NCBI RefSeq assembly: GCF_003992255.1
Contig: NZ_RQVA01000008.1
Coordinates: forward strand, 41,750 to 105,749
Direction of reading: 5' to 3'
DNA: 64,000 nt
Source: F0422 sp003992255
GTDB lineage: Bacteria; Bacillota; Negativicutes; Veillonellales; Veillonellaceae
Below are positions 7,114 through 16,079 of the stretch, one piece after another (position 1 is the first letter of the stretch; each line of letters starts with the position of its first letter). The translations under genes were made by a program, and so were the position numbers. A model generated the notes under the pieces. The model did not search any database and was not told where the DNA came from. It was given only the letters and a program-made list of their open reading frames with translations.

Positions 7114-8472
7114 ATGAAATCTGTTTTATATACGATGATGCTAGCGGCATTTTTGAATCCTTTTGCATCGAGTTCTCTCACGATGTCTTTTCCAGATATG
7201 ATGCGTGAGTTTGGAGCCTCTACGAATGATATGGCATGGGTAGTGGAAGCCTTTTTGCTATGTTGTACGGTAGCGGTGATTCCTGCTGGGAAGCTAGCGG
7301 ATATGTACGGGAAACGCAAATTGTTTTATATAGGTAGCATCGTATTTACGGTGATATCTGTATGTATGTGTTTTGTGAACTCCGTAGAAATGTTAATGTT
7401 TTATCGGGCTTTGCAAGGGATTGCCTTAGGTATTGTGTATACTACGTCTATGTCTATTTTGACATTGTCCGTACCAGTGGAGCGACGTGGATATGCATTT
7501 GGTATGATTGGAGGCATGGTGTATTTAGGGTTATCCTTAGGACCGGCCTTAGGAGGACTTTTAAATTACTATTATGGCTGGCGCAGTATTTTTGTGTTTA
7601 CCGCCTTATTAGGTGTGGTGGCAAATGGGATGGCCTTTCGTTCGTTGCAACAAGAATGGGTGCATGCCCCAGATAGTAATCTATCTTTCAGTAGTTTAAT
7701 ATTATATGCCTTCAGTATTAGTGCAATTATGATTGGTATTACAGAGTGGGTTCGTTTCTGGTGGAGTGCTTATGCTGTTGTAGTGGGAATTGCAGCGTTA
7801 TCTGTCTTAGGATATAAAGAATGGAATAGCAAAGATCCGCTCATTCCCGTTAGAATATTTGCGTCAAATCTAGGGTTTACTATGTCTAGCATAGCTGCGA
7901 TGATGAACTTTAGCGCCACCTTTGGTGTAGGTTTTGTATTGTCATTGTTTTTACAAATGATAATGGGCTTTGATTCTCGTATGACGGGATTGACCTTGTG
8001 CATCCAAACAGGCATTATGGTATTCTTGGCACCGCGTATGGGGGCCTTATCGGATCGATACAATCCATCCCGATTTGCTCGATGGGGGATGGTGCTCATT
8101 GGGATAGGTTTACTTAGCATGGCTTATGGTACTTTTACTGAAAGTCTGTCAATTATTATGAGTAGCTTAGCCATTGTTGGTATAGGGGTTAGCAGTTTTG
8201 CACCGCCGAATAATAATTTGATTATGAGTTCTGTACCAAAAACATATATCAGCTTTGCGTCATCTACTATTTCGACAGTACGTCTCTTGGGACAAACCAT
8301 GAGCATGGCGCTGATAGGAGTCATTTTAGCTTATACCATAGAAGGGATGTCTACATTACAAATGATGGAGTACAATAGCACCGTCGCATTAATAGCATTT
8401 GGAGTGATTTGCTTGGTAGGGGCTATCCCAGCTGGGATGGGAGGCAGTAGTAAACACACTGTCGACTGTTAG
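7114..8472 (+). CDS. MFS transporter, DHA2-like drug/metabolite exporter
   Basis: 452 residues with 12-14 hydrophobic segments. The loop-2/3 motif GKLADMYGKRKLF (about 68-80) is the MFS motif A, and ALQGIALGIVYTTSMSIL with GYAFGMIGGMVYLGLSLGPA corresponds to the R-x-x-QG and motif C antiporter regions of the QacA/EmrB (DHA2) group. It probably exports small hydrophobic or amphipathic compounds using the proton gradient. The start ATG follows GAGGAGTG by 8 nt. No dedicated regulator is adjacent. A 23-bp palindrome overlaps its stop codon and resembles the operators before purB. Confidence 0.85.
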   Translation: MKSVLYTMMLAAFLNPFASSSLTMSFPDMMREFGASTNDMAWVVEAFLLCCTVAVIPAGKLADMYGKRKLFYIGSIVFTVISVCMCFVNSVEMLMFYRALQGIALGIVYTTSMSILTLSVPVERRGYAFGMIGGMVYLGLSLGPALGGLLNYYYGWRSIFVFTALLGVVANGMAFRSLQQEWVHAPDSNLSFSSLILYAFSISAIMIGITEWVRFWWSAYAVVVGIAALSVLGYKEWNSKDPLIPVRIFASNLGFTMSSIAAMMNFSATFGVGFVLSLFLQMIMGFDSRMTGLTLCIQTGIMVFLAPRMGALSDRYNPSRFARWGMVLIGIGLLSMAYGTFTESLSIIMSSLAIVGIGVSSFAPPNNNLIMSSVPKTYISFASSTISTVRLLGQTMSMALIGVILAYTIEGMSTLQMMEYNSTVALIAFGVICLVGAIPAGMGGSSKHTVDC

Positions 8473-8480
8473 TTGACAGT
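8458..8480 (+). promoter_or_regulatory. 23-bp palindrome (operator family copy C) over the MFS stop codon
   Basis: ACTGTCGACT, GTT, AGTTGACAGT: ten-base arms with one mismatch. It shares the core of the two palindromes before purB at 8650 and 8692. Confidence 0.5.
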
Positions 8481-8534
8481 TCGTCTTGATGCTATAAAAA
8501 TTTTGTTGCCCAATTAATATATTTCCTTAGAATA

Positions 8535-8589
8535 GCCGTGTTGCTTCTAAAAATTTCACGTGGGGCAGTTTTTAGAAGTGACGTAGTGG
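8535..8589 (+). repeat. dispersed hairpin repeat, diverged copy 3
   Basis: CTTCTAAAAA and TTTTTAGAAG form the core stem with imperfect outer arms (CCGTGTTG / GTGACGTAGTGG). The core matches the inner arm of the copy at 6614. No T-run follows, so it may not terminate. Confidence 0.55.
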
Positions 8590-8649
8590 TTCTTCTGATG
8601 CGCTAGTTTGATATATTTAGAGAATTGAGAAGGTAGTTTCTGTTGCTGG

Positions 8650-8678
8650 GTGGTTGTTAACTATTAGTTGACAACCAC
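8650..8678 (+). promoter_or_regulatory. 29-bp palindromic operator A upstream of purB
   Basis: A near-perfect inverted repeat centred on 8664: GTGGTTGTTAACTA, then T, then TAGTTGACAACCAC, with 13 of 14 positions pairing. It lies 42 bp before operator B, about four helical turns centre to centre. The binding protein is unknown. Confidence 0.7.
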
Positions 8679-8691
8679 TTTATAATTCTTG

Positions 8692-8736
8692 AACTGTCAA
8701 CTAATAGCTGACAGTTGCCTACGATTTTTGTATAAT
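8692..8736 (+). promoter_or_regulatory. purB promoter overlapped by operator B
   Basis: -35 CTGACA (8708-8713), 17-bp spacer, -10 TATAAT (8731-8736). A 25-bp palindrome (8692-8716; arms AACTGTCAACTA / AGCTGACAGTT, 11 of 12 positions pairing) covers the -35 box, the classic position for a repressor site. Operator A lies just upstream and is a variant of the same sequence. Confidence 0.7.
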
Positions 8737-8823
8737 GATAAGGTAATATAGAAAACCCTATGAGGTATGACTTTTACAATGGATAGTAAAAAAACCATGA
8801 GGATTAGATAAAGGAGTGACAGT

Positions 8824-10119
8824 ATGATTAATCGTTACACTCGTGAAGAGATGGGACATATTTGGAGTGAACGTAATGAGTTCGATACGATGTTATTAGT
8901 AGAAATATTGGCATCTGAGGCGCAAGCTGAGTTGGGAATTATCCCGAAGGAAGCGGCAGTAGCGATTCGTGAGAAAGGTGACTTTCAAGTAGAACGCATT
9001 CGTGAAATCGAACGTGAAACGAATCATGACATCATTTCCTTTGTCACTGCTGTCGGCGAATACGTAGGTCCTGAGTTTGCGAAATACATTCATCTTGGCT
9101 TAACGTCCACAGATGTAAAAGATACTGCCTTAGGATACATGATGAAACAAGCTTGTGACTTGTTGTTAAAAGGTTTACGTAATTTCCGCGAGGTCCTAGC
9201 TCGTCGTGCAGTAGAGTTCAAATATACGCCGATGATTGGCCGTACGCATGGTATTCATGGGGAGCCGATCACATTTGGTGTAAAATTGGTGAACTGGATG
9301 TCCGAAATTGATCGTGATATTGCTCGTTTAGAACAAGCTCGTCAATCTGTAGCAGTGGGTAAATTGTCTGGTGCTGTAGGCACCTATTCCAATATTGATC
9401 CATTTGTGGAACAATATGTGTGTGAAAAATTAGGGTTAGAACCTGTGAAAGTAGCGACACAAGTAGTATCTCGTGACCGTCATGCAGAATTATTGTCTAT
9501 GATTGCTGTCATCGGTGGAACATTGGACCGTATTGCTTTGGAAATTCGTCATTTACAACGGACAGAAGTGCGTGAAGCGGAAGAATATTTCAGCCCGAAA
9601 CAAAAGGGGTCTTCTGCGATGCCTCACAAACGCAATCCTATCACTTGTGAAAGAATCTGTGGCTTAGCACGAATCTTGCGTGGTCATGCACAAGCGGCCT
9701 TTGAAGATCAAGCCTTATGGCATGAGCGAGATATTTCTCATAGCTCTGTAGAACGGGTGATTTTACCAGATGCAACGATTACATTGGATTACATGATTCA
9801 TTTAGCCACACGTACGATAGATAAATTATTGGTATATCCTGAAAATATGATGAAAAACTTGAACTTAACAGGTGGCCTTGTATTTAGCCAAACGATTTTA
9901 ACGCATTTGGTGGACAAAGGGGCTGTTCGTGATGAAGCCTATCGTTGGGTGCAACGTCATGCTATGGCTCGTTGGTTAGAAGGCAAAGACTTTGCTACAG
10001 GATTAAAATCTGATCCAGAAATTGCTAAGTATTTAAGCGCAGAAGAAATCGATGCTTGTTTTGATCCAACACCATTGTTGCGTCATGTTGATACGATTAT
10101 GGCTCGATTTGGACTATAA
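8824..10119 (+). CDS. purB: adenylosuccinate lyase
   Basis: 431 residues, the usual length. The fumarase/aspartase-superfamily signature GSSAMPHKRNP (about 260) is present, with the catalytic-loop serine, and RTHGIHGEPITFG carries the active-site histidine region. It catalyses two steps of purine synthesis: SAICAR to AICAR plus fumarate, and adenylosuccinate to AMP plus fumarate. The ribosome site is AAAGGAGTG. purA follows 213 bp later with its own promoter, so the two AMP-forming enzymes are adjacent but probably separately transcribed. Palindromes at its promoter point to repression by an unidentified factor. Confidence 0.96.
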   Translation: MINRYTREEMGHIWSERNEFDTMLLVEILASEAQAELGIIPKEAAVAIREKGDFQVERIREIERETNHDIISFVTAVGEYVGPEFAKYIHLGLTSTDVKDTALGYMMKQACDLLLKGLRNFREVLARRAVEFKYTPMIGRTHGIHGEPITFGVKLVNWMSEIDRDIARLEQARQSVAVGKLSGAVGTYSNIDPFVEQYVCEKLGLEPVKVATQVVSRDRHAELLSMIAVIGGTLDRIALEIRHLQRTEVREAEEYFSPKQKGSSAMPHKRNPITCERICGLARILRGHAQAAFEDQALWHERDISHSSVERVILPDATITLDYMIHLATRTIDKLLVYPENMMKNLNLTGGLVFSQTILTHLVDKGAVRDEAYRWVQRHAMARWLEGKDFATGLKSDPEIAKYLSAEEIDACFDPTPLLRHVDTIMARFGL

Positions 10120-10134
10120 TAATAGAATCAGGAG

Positions 10135-10194
10135 GGTAGATAGAATGTCATATGTCATCTTATCTACCCTAATACTTTCAATATATGCTATAAT
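10135..10194 (+). promoter_or_regulatory. hairpin and extended -10 promoter between purB and purA
   Basis: GGGTAGATA and TATCTACCC form a 9-bp stem (about 10136-10169) that may stabilise or end the purB transcript, although no T-run follows. TGCTATAAT (10186-10194) is a consensus extended -10 for purA. Confidence 0.55.
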
Positions 10195-10332
10195 AGATTG
10201 TAAATAGCTTTATGTAAGATGCCTATTTGCGAGTACTAAATGATAACTAGAAGAACTTTCAGAGTGGTTGCTTTCACAAAGAAGGATAACCAGCAACATG
10301 AAGTGTTCAAAGATGTAATGGAGGCAATTCAT

Positions 10333-11631
10333 ATGGGAACCAATGTAGCAACAAGTATGGTAATTGGCACACAATGGGGCGACGAAGGGAAAGGTAAAAT
10401 CGTTGATTATTTATCTGAACGCGCTGATGTAGTGGTACGTAGCCAAGGTGGTAATAATGCAGGTCATACTGTGGTAGTAGATGGCAAATCTTTCGCGTTG
10501 CGTCTATTGCCTAGCGGTATTTTGTATGATGATAAAATGAATATCATTGGCACTGGTGTCGTTGTGGACCCTAAAGTATTGTTAGAAGAGATTGCAAACC
10601 TTGAAAAAGAAGGTAAAAGTGCGAAATCCTTATATATTTCTGATCGTGCCCACGTGATTTTGCCATATCACAACCGCTTAGATGAAGCGGAAGAATCTGT
10701 GAAAGGCGATGCTAAAATTGGTACTACCAAAAATGGTATCGGTCCATGTTATGCAGATAAAGTAAATCGTATCGGTATCCGGATTTGCGACTTAATGGAT
10801 CCAGCTGTATTCGAGAAAAAACTTAAATTCAACGTAGAATTGAAAAATAAAATGTTAACTTCAGTCTATGGCTTTGAGCCAGTTAACTTTGAAAAAATCT
10901 TAAAAGACTACTTATGTTATGCGGAACAATTGCGTCCATTTGTAAAAGATACAAACTTTGCTGTGATTGATGCTATCCAAAGTGGTAAAAAAGTATTGTT
11001 CGAAGGGGCACAAGCAACAATGCTTGACCTTGATCATGGTACCTATCCATTCGTAACAAGCTCTCATCCAGTGGCTGGTGGTGCATCTGTGGGCGCTGGT
11101 GTAGGCCCTAACTACTTAAAAAATATCTTTGGTGTAGTAAAAGCGTACTCCACTCGTGTGGGTGAAGGCCCGTTCCCATCTGAATTATTGGATGAAACTG
11201 GTGAATACCTTCGTCAAACAGGCCATGAGTTTGGTACTGTAACAGGTCGTTCCCGTCGTTGCGGTTGGTTAGATTTGGCAGTTGTATCCTATGGTGCTGC
11301 ATTAAATAGCTTAGATTATTTAGCGATTACTCGTCTTGATATTCTAGATGGATTAGATGAAGTGAAAATCTGTGTAGGCTATACTCGCAATGGTGAAGCA
11401 GTGCAAGGATTCCCTGCTAGCTTGGACGTATTAGCAGAATGTGAACCAGTATACGAAACATTCCCAGGTTGGAAAACAGATATTTCTGGTATCCGTAACT
11501 ACGAAGAATTACCAGAAGCAGCACGTCGCTATGTAGAACGTATCGCAGAAGTGACAGGTGTAAAAATCGGTATCGTGTCTGTAGGGCCTGGCCGTGATCA
11601 AACCATTGACTTAGTCAATGTATTTGCATAA
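10333..11631 (+). CDS. purA: adenylosuccinate synthetase
   Basis: 432 residues from the ATG at 10333, which follows GGAGG with 8-nt spacing; the frame is open for 31 more codons upstream (to 10240), but those add sequence not found in the family. The N-terminus VIGTQWGDEGKGKIVDYL is the GTP-binding P-loop and GGNNAGHTVVV the IMP loop. GTTKNGIGPCYADK, GAQATMLDLDHGTYPFVTSS and TGRSRRCGWLDL are further signatures. It joins IMP and aspartate using GTP to make adenylosuccinate, the substrate of the neighbouring purB product. The gene ends at a strong terminator. Confidence 0.96.
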   Translation: MGTNVATSMVIGTQWGDEGKGKIVDYLSERADVVVRSQGGNNAGHTVVVDGKSFALRLLPSGILYDDKMNIIGTGVVVDPKVLLEEIANLEKEGKSAKSLYISDRAHVILPYHNRLDEAEESVKGDAKIGTTKNGIGPCYADKVNRIGIRICDLMDPAVFEKKLKFNVELKNKMLTSVYGFEPVNFEKILKDYLCYAEQLRPFVKDTNFAVIDAIQSGKKVLFEGAQATMLDLDHGTYPFVTSSHPVAGGASVGAGVGPNYLKNIFGVVKAYSTRVGEGPFPSELLDETGEYLRQTGHEFGTVTGRSRRCGWLDLAVVSYGAALNSLDYLAITRLDILDGLDEVKICVGYTRNGEAVQGFPASLDVLAECEPVYETFPGWKTDISGIRNYEELPEAARRYVERIAEVTGVKIGIVSVGPGRDQTIDLVNVFA

Positions 11632-11643
11632 TATATAAAATGA

Positions 11644-11673
11644 AAGAGACTCTGTATAGGGTCTCTTTTTTGT
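11644..11673 (+). terminator. purA terminator
   Basis: AGAGAC(T)C and GGGTCTCT stem followed by TTTTTTG. Confidence 0.85.
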
Positions 11674-12209
11674 AATTTTATAGAAAGTAGAGAGCTAGCA
11701 TGCTAAAAATGGGGGTTTCCTATGCGAAAAGTGCAAGAATAAAAATATGATAATGGTTTAACTAGTGTGATCAACAATATATTAATAAAATAGGAATAAA
11801 AACTCATTAAATCTATTCTGAGTGGACAATTAGTTAATAAACATACAAGAAATACAACCTATAACGAGAAAAGATATCAATAATAAAGGTATAAAGATTT
11901 AAAGATAGGAATGTTGTCTTGAATCAATGAAAATTAATAGATTTGTATAAGAAACGTTGATATAAGTGTATTTGTTAAGATGAAATAGAGAAAATAATAT
12001 TCTATAGGATATACTATCTTAGCCATTTAATGAGATGAAATATAACTAATTGCTATAATAAAAATAGTTAATTAAGGTTGAATTAAATTGGCGTTAGGTG
12101 TAAGATGAATATGAAATAGCTACTGTATATTTATATATCTATAGCTACCATGTCGACAATGGTTTTCAATAATTATGTCTATTCATAGTATGCAATAGGA
12201 GGCTTTATT
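11674..12209 (+). other. AT-rich intergenic region and speF leader
   Basis: No gene is seen. TGCTATAAT at 12051-12059 is a good extended -10 for speF and would give a leader of about 145 nt. In the leader, TAGCTA occurs twice around 12117-12150. The only small ORFs are four to seven codons long (12104 and 12176) and have poor support. I see no counterpart of the enterobacterial SpeFL arrest peptide. Confidence 0.5.
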
Positions 12210-14390
12210 ATGAATCATTTACACATTGCGTTCTCTCACGATGCGCTACAAGACTTTGAAGATTGCATTACTCGTTTTGCAGTGACTTTAGATCAAACAG
12301 ATTTTTCTGATGTAGCAGCGATTGTGATTACAGATGCAGATCATGAAGAAGTGTTGAGCAACCCATTGATTGAAGCGCTTCGCATTCCTGTATTCTTAAT
12401 CAAAAAAGATGCGAACTCTACTGTAAAACCAGAATTTGTAGGTAAAATTACTCGCGTTATCGATGGTAACGAAGTAAACTACGAATTATATGTAAAACAA
12501 ATTGAAGCAGCAGCTAAAAAATACGAAGAAGAAATGTTACCTCCATTCTTCCGTGCTTTAGCTGATTATGTAGAAGATGGCAACTCTCAATTTGACTGCC
12601 CAGGTCATCAAGGTGGCCAATTCTTCGCCCGTCACCCAGCAGGTCGTGCATTCTATGATTTCTACGGTGAAAACTTATTCCGTAGTGACTTATGTAATGC
12701 GGACGTTAAATTAGGTGACTTGTTGATTCATGAAGGTCCAGCATGTGACGCACAACAACATGCAGCACAAGTATATAATGCAGACAAAACATACTTCGTA
12801 TTGAACGGTACATCTTCTGCGAATAAAATGGTATTGAATGCATTATTAGCTCCTGGGGATATCATTTTATACGATCGTAATAATCATAAATCTATTTCCC
12901 ATGGTGCGTTAGTACAAGCTGGTGCGACTCCTGTATATTTAGAAACAGCTCGTAACCCATTCGGTTCTATCGGCGGTATCTTGGAACATTGCTTCAATGA
13001 AGAATATATCCGTAAATTAATCGCAGAACAAGATCCTGAAAAAGCAAAAGCTGAACGCCCTATTCGTTTAGCAGTTATCCAATTAGGTACATACGATGGT
13101 ACTATCTACAATGCTCGTCAAGTAGTAGATAAAATCGGTCACCTTTGCGATTACATCTTGTTTGACTCCGCATGGGTTGGTTATGAACAATTTATCCCAA
13201 TGATGAAAGATTGCAGCCCATTGTTATTAGAACTTGGCCCTAACGATCCTGGTATCTTGGTAACTCAATCTGTTCATAAACAACAAGCTGGTTTCTCTCA
13301 AACTTCTCAAGTACATAAAAAAGACTCCCATATTAAAGGTCAAGATCGCTATGTAAACCATAAACGTTTGAATAACGCATTTATGATGCATGCATCTACA
13401 TCTCCATTCTATCCACTATTTGCATCCCTTGACATCAATGCTAAAATCCATGAAGGGGAAGCAGGTAAATTATTGTGGAAAGATTGCGTAGAAACAGTTA
13501 TTGATGCTCGTAAAGCAGTTCTTAAAAACTGTAAATATCTTCGTCCATTAGTACCACCAGTTGTAAATGGTAAAAAATGGGAAGACGGTGACACTGCGGC
13601 AATGGCTCAAGATGTTAAATGCTTCGCATTCGAGCCAGGTGCAAAATGGCATTCCTTCGAAGGCTATGGTGCAGGTCAATACTTCATTGATCCATGTAAA
13701 TTCCAATTGATTACACCAGGTATCAACGTAGAAACTGGTGAGTATGAAGACTTCGGTATCCATGCTAATATCTTGGCTAACTACTTACGTGAACATGGTA
13801 TCATCCCAGAAAAATGTGACTTGAACACAATTTTATTCTTGATGACTCCAGCAGAATCCAAAACAAAAATGGATGATTTGGTAGCACAATTAGTTCGCTT
13901 CGAACAATTAATTGAACAAGATGCACCAATGCAAGATGTATTGCCATCGATTTACTACAATAACATCGATAAATACAAAGGCTATACAATCCGCCGTCTA
14001 TGCCAAGAAATGCATGACTTCTACAAAGATCGCAATGTAAGCGAACTTCAAAAGAAATTATTCTTGCATGAATACTTACCTGAATATGTAAAAACTCCTC
14101 AAGAAGCAAACTTTGACTTCGTACGTGGACAAGGTGAACTTGTTCCATTGACAGAAGCTGTTGGTCGCATGGCATTGGAAGGCGCTCTTCCATACCCTCC
14201 AGGAGTACTTTGCGTACAACCAGGTGAAAGATGGTCTGAAACTGCTAGAGATTACTTCTTAGCATTAGAAGAAGGTATCAATAAATTACCAGGCTTCGCT
14301 CCTGAAATCCAAGGTGTATACATTACAACTCAAGAAGACGGAACTAAAAAAGCCTTCGGTTATGTATTGAAAAAAGAATTTGATAAATAG
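12210..14390 (+). CDS. speF: inducible ornithine decarboxylase (fold type I PLP)
   Basis: 726 residues, matching the 711-732 of the large bacterial ornithine/lysine/arginine decarboxylases. The order is a flavodoxin-like wing domain (about 1-105), the PLP domain with FDCPGHQGGQFFARHPAG, LNGTSSANKMVLNALL and TQSVHKQQAGFSQTSQ (HKQ lysine forms the Schiff base), and a C-terminal domain with EGALPYPPGVLCVQPGE. The sequence is strikingly close to enterobacterial SpeF as I remember it. The enzyme converts ornithine to putrescine and CO2. potE follows 63 bp downstream, as in enterobacteria, so the pair forms an ornithine/putrescine acid-response and polyamine module. The ribosome site is AGGAGGC. 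Confidence 0.93.
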   Translation: MNHLHIAFSHDALQDFEDCITRFAVTLDQTDFSDVAAIVITDADHEEVLSNPLIEALRIPVFLIKKDANSTVKPEFVGKITRVIDGNEVNYELYVKQIEAAAKKYEEEMLPPFFRALADYVEDGNSQFDCPGHQGGQFFARHPAGRAFYDFYGENLFRSDLCNADVKLGDLLIHEGPACDAQQHAAQVYNADKTYFVLNGTSSANKMVLNALLAPGDIILYDRNNHKSISHGALVQAGATPVYLETARNPFGSIGGILEHCFNEEYIRKLIAEQDPEKAKAERPIRLAVIQLGTYDGTIYNARQVVDKIGHLCDYILFDSAWVGYEQFIPMMKDCSPLLLELGPNDPGILVTQSVHKQQAGFSQTSQVHKKDSHIKGQDRYVNHKRLNNAFMMHASTSPFYPLFASLDINAKIHEGEAGKLLWKDCVETVIDARKAVLKNCKYLRPLVPPVVNGKKWEDGDTAAMAQDVKCFAFEPGAKWHSFEGYGAGQYFIDPCKFQLITPGINVETGEYEDFGIHANILANYLREHGIIPEKCDLNTILFLMTPAESKTKMDDLVAQLVRFEQLIEQDAPMQDVLPSIYYNNIDKYKGYTIRRLCQEMHDFYKDRNVSELQKKLFLHEYLPEYVKTPQEANFDFVRGQGELVPLTEAVGRMALEGALPYPPGVLCVQPGERWSETARDYFLALEEGINKLPGFAPEIQGVYITTQEDGTKKAFGYVLKKEFDK

Positions 14391-14408
14391 TTATTAATAA
14401 TGAGGTAA

Positions 14409-14430
14409 AGCTAGGAGCTTGCTCCTAGCT
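14409..14430 (+). promoter_or_regulatory. intercistronic hairpin between speF and potE
   Basis: A perfect 9-bp stem, AGCTAGGAG / CTCCTAGCT, around a CTTG tetraloop. No T-run follows, so it is more likely an mRNA stabiliser, processing or attenuation element setting the speF:potE ratio than a terminator. Confidence 0.6.
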
Positions 14431-14453
14431 GAGCCTTCCTGAGTGAGGTGCCT

Positions 14454-15770
14454 ATGAGCAGCACAAGCGAAAATAAAATGAGTGTATTACAGCTTACGAT
14501 TTTGACAGCTGTAAACATGATGGGATCCGGTATTATCATGCTTCCAACTAAGTTGGCGCAAGTAGGATCTTTGTCAATTGTATCCTGGTTAATTACAGCC
14601 GTAGGTTCTATGGCTCTTGCCTATGCCTTTGCAAAAGCAGGTATGTATAGCAAAAAAGGCGGCGGTATGGGTGGCTATTCCGAATATTCCTTCGGTAAAG
14701 CTGGTAACTTTATGGCAAACTATACCTATGGGGTATCCCTTTTAATTGCGAACGTAGCTATTGCGATTTCTGCGGTAGGTTATGGCGCAACATTCTTAGA
14801 TGCGAACTTATCTCCATTTACAACAGCCATGTGGACAATTGCTACATTATGGTTAGCAACAGTTCTTAACTTTGGTGGTGCTAGTATCACTGGTCGTGTA
14901 TCTAGCTTTACTGTATGGGGCGTTATCGGTCCTGTATTCGTTATCTCCACTGCAGGTTGGTATTTCTTCTCCGGTCACTTATACATGGAAAACTGGAACG
15001 TAAATAACTTACCATTTAGTGAAGCAGCAACTAACTCTATTGCTATGACATTGTGGGCATTCTTAGGTTTGGAATCTGCAGCAGCTAACTCTGATGCGGT
15101 TGATAATCCTGAAAAGAACGTGCCAATTGCCGTACTTGGTGGTACATTAGGGGCAGCCATTATCTATGTATTGTCTACTAACATTATGTTTGGTCTTGTA
15201 CCAGCAGATGCTTTATTACATAGCTCTGCTCCATTCGGTTTAGCATTTGCTACAATGTTCACTCCAACAGTAGGTAAAATTGTTATGGGCTTAATGGTTA
15301 TGTCTTGTTTCGGTTCCCTTCTTGGATGGCAGTTTACAATTGCAAACGTATTCAAACAATCTGCTGATGAAGGCTTATTCCCTAAATTATTCAGCAAAGT
15401 TACATCTAAAGCGGCTCCAGTGGTTGGTATGGTTACAATCACAATCATTCAATCCTTGTTAGCGTTGATGACAATGTCTGAATCCTTGAATGAACAATTC
15501 GAAGTATTAGTTAACCTTGCGGTAGTAACTAATATTATCCCTTACTTATTGTCCATGGCAGCTATCATCGTGATCTTGAAGTCTGCTGGACGTGCAGGTG
15601 GCGAATTAAGCGGTACTACATTTATCGCGTTCATTGGTTCCTTGTATAGCTTATATGCTTTATATGCATCTGGTTTAGAAGCAATGACTTATGGTTCTAT
15701 CGTAACATTCGTAGGCTGGACATTATACGGATTTATCTCTGATAAATTTGATCTAGAAAAACAATCTTAA
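14454..15770 (+). CDS. potE: putrescine:ornithine antiporter
   Basis: 438 residues from ATG 14454 (E. coli PotE has 439), about 12 membrane segments, APC superfamily. QLTILTAVNMMGSGIIMLP, AYAFAKAGMYSKK, GGYSEYSFGKAGNFMANYTY, GVSLLIANVAIAISAVGYG and MTLWAFLGLESAAANSDAV are nearly identical to enterobacterial PotE. It imports ornithine in exchange for putrescine made by SpeF. GAGG (14445-14448) is 5 nt before ATG 14454; the GTG at 14448 would lie inside the ribosome site, so I start at 14454. The operon ends at the terminator at 15878. Confidence 0.95.
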   Translation: MSSTSENKMSVLQLTILTAVNMMGSGIIMLPTKLAQVGSLSIVSWLITAVGSMALAYAFAKAGMYSKKGGGMGGYSEYSFGKAGNFMANYTYGVSLLIANVAIAISAVGYGATFLDANLSPFTTAMWTIATLWLATVLNFGGASITGRVSSFTVWGVIGPVFVISTAGWYFFSGHLYMENWNVNNLPFSEAATNSIAMTLWAFLGLESAAANSDAVDNPEKNVPIAVLGGTLGAAIIYVLSTNIMFGLVPADALLHSSAPFGLAFATMFTPTVGKIVMGLMVMSCFGSLLGWQFTIANVFKQSADEGLFPKLFSKVTSKAAPVVGMVTITIIQSLLALMTMSESLNEQFEVLVNLAVVTNIIPYLLSMAAIIVILKSAGRAGGELSGTTFIAFIGSLYSLYALYASGLEAMTYGSIVTFVGWTLYGFISDKFDLEKQS

Positions 15771-15877
15771 TTTGTTGTATGACGTCTAGATAGGGGCCGC
15801 ATATCATAAAACATGTAGTTATGTTACGTGATGAAGTGGATCAATATAGACTTGAAGCATCCATAAGATAGTTAGAA

Positions 15878-15914
15878 ATGGTGTATCATACTTGTGTGAT
15901 ACACCATTTTTTTA
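15878..15914 (+). terminator. terminator after potE
   Basis: AATGGTGTATCA and TGATACACCATT stem followed by TTTTTTT. The remaining 309-bp gap (15771-16079) shows only AT-rich sequence and AAGGAGA, the ribosome site of the next gene. Confidence 0.9.
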
Positions 15915-16079
15915 TATACTTGTATATAAGTGTATGTAACTATTTCATAGCGTGTAGACCCGATATCATGCCTATAGGCTATAAAATAGTTGGTTTTGAA
16001 CGTACATGGACTTCTTAGTTGTATTCATGTATAGGTGAAGCGTCTTTGTGAGGCACCTAAAAAGGAGATATAAAAGTAT

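Noticed and set aside
10240..10332. 31-codon N-terminal extension of PurA
   Set aside because: The internal ATG at 10333 has a good GGAGG at 8 nt and gives the standard family length; the extension has no family counterpart.
12104..12199. Tiny ORFs upstream of speF as a SpeFL-like leader peptide
   Set aside because: They are four to seven codons long, without ornithine-arrest features or convincing ribosome sites.
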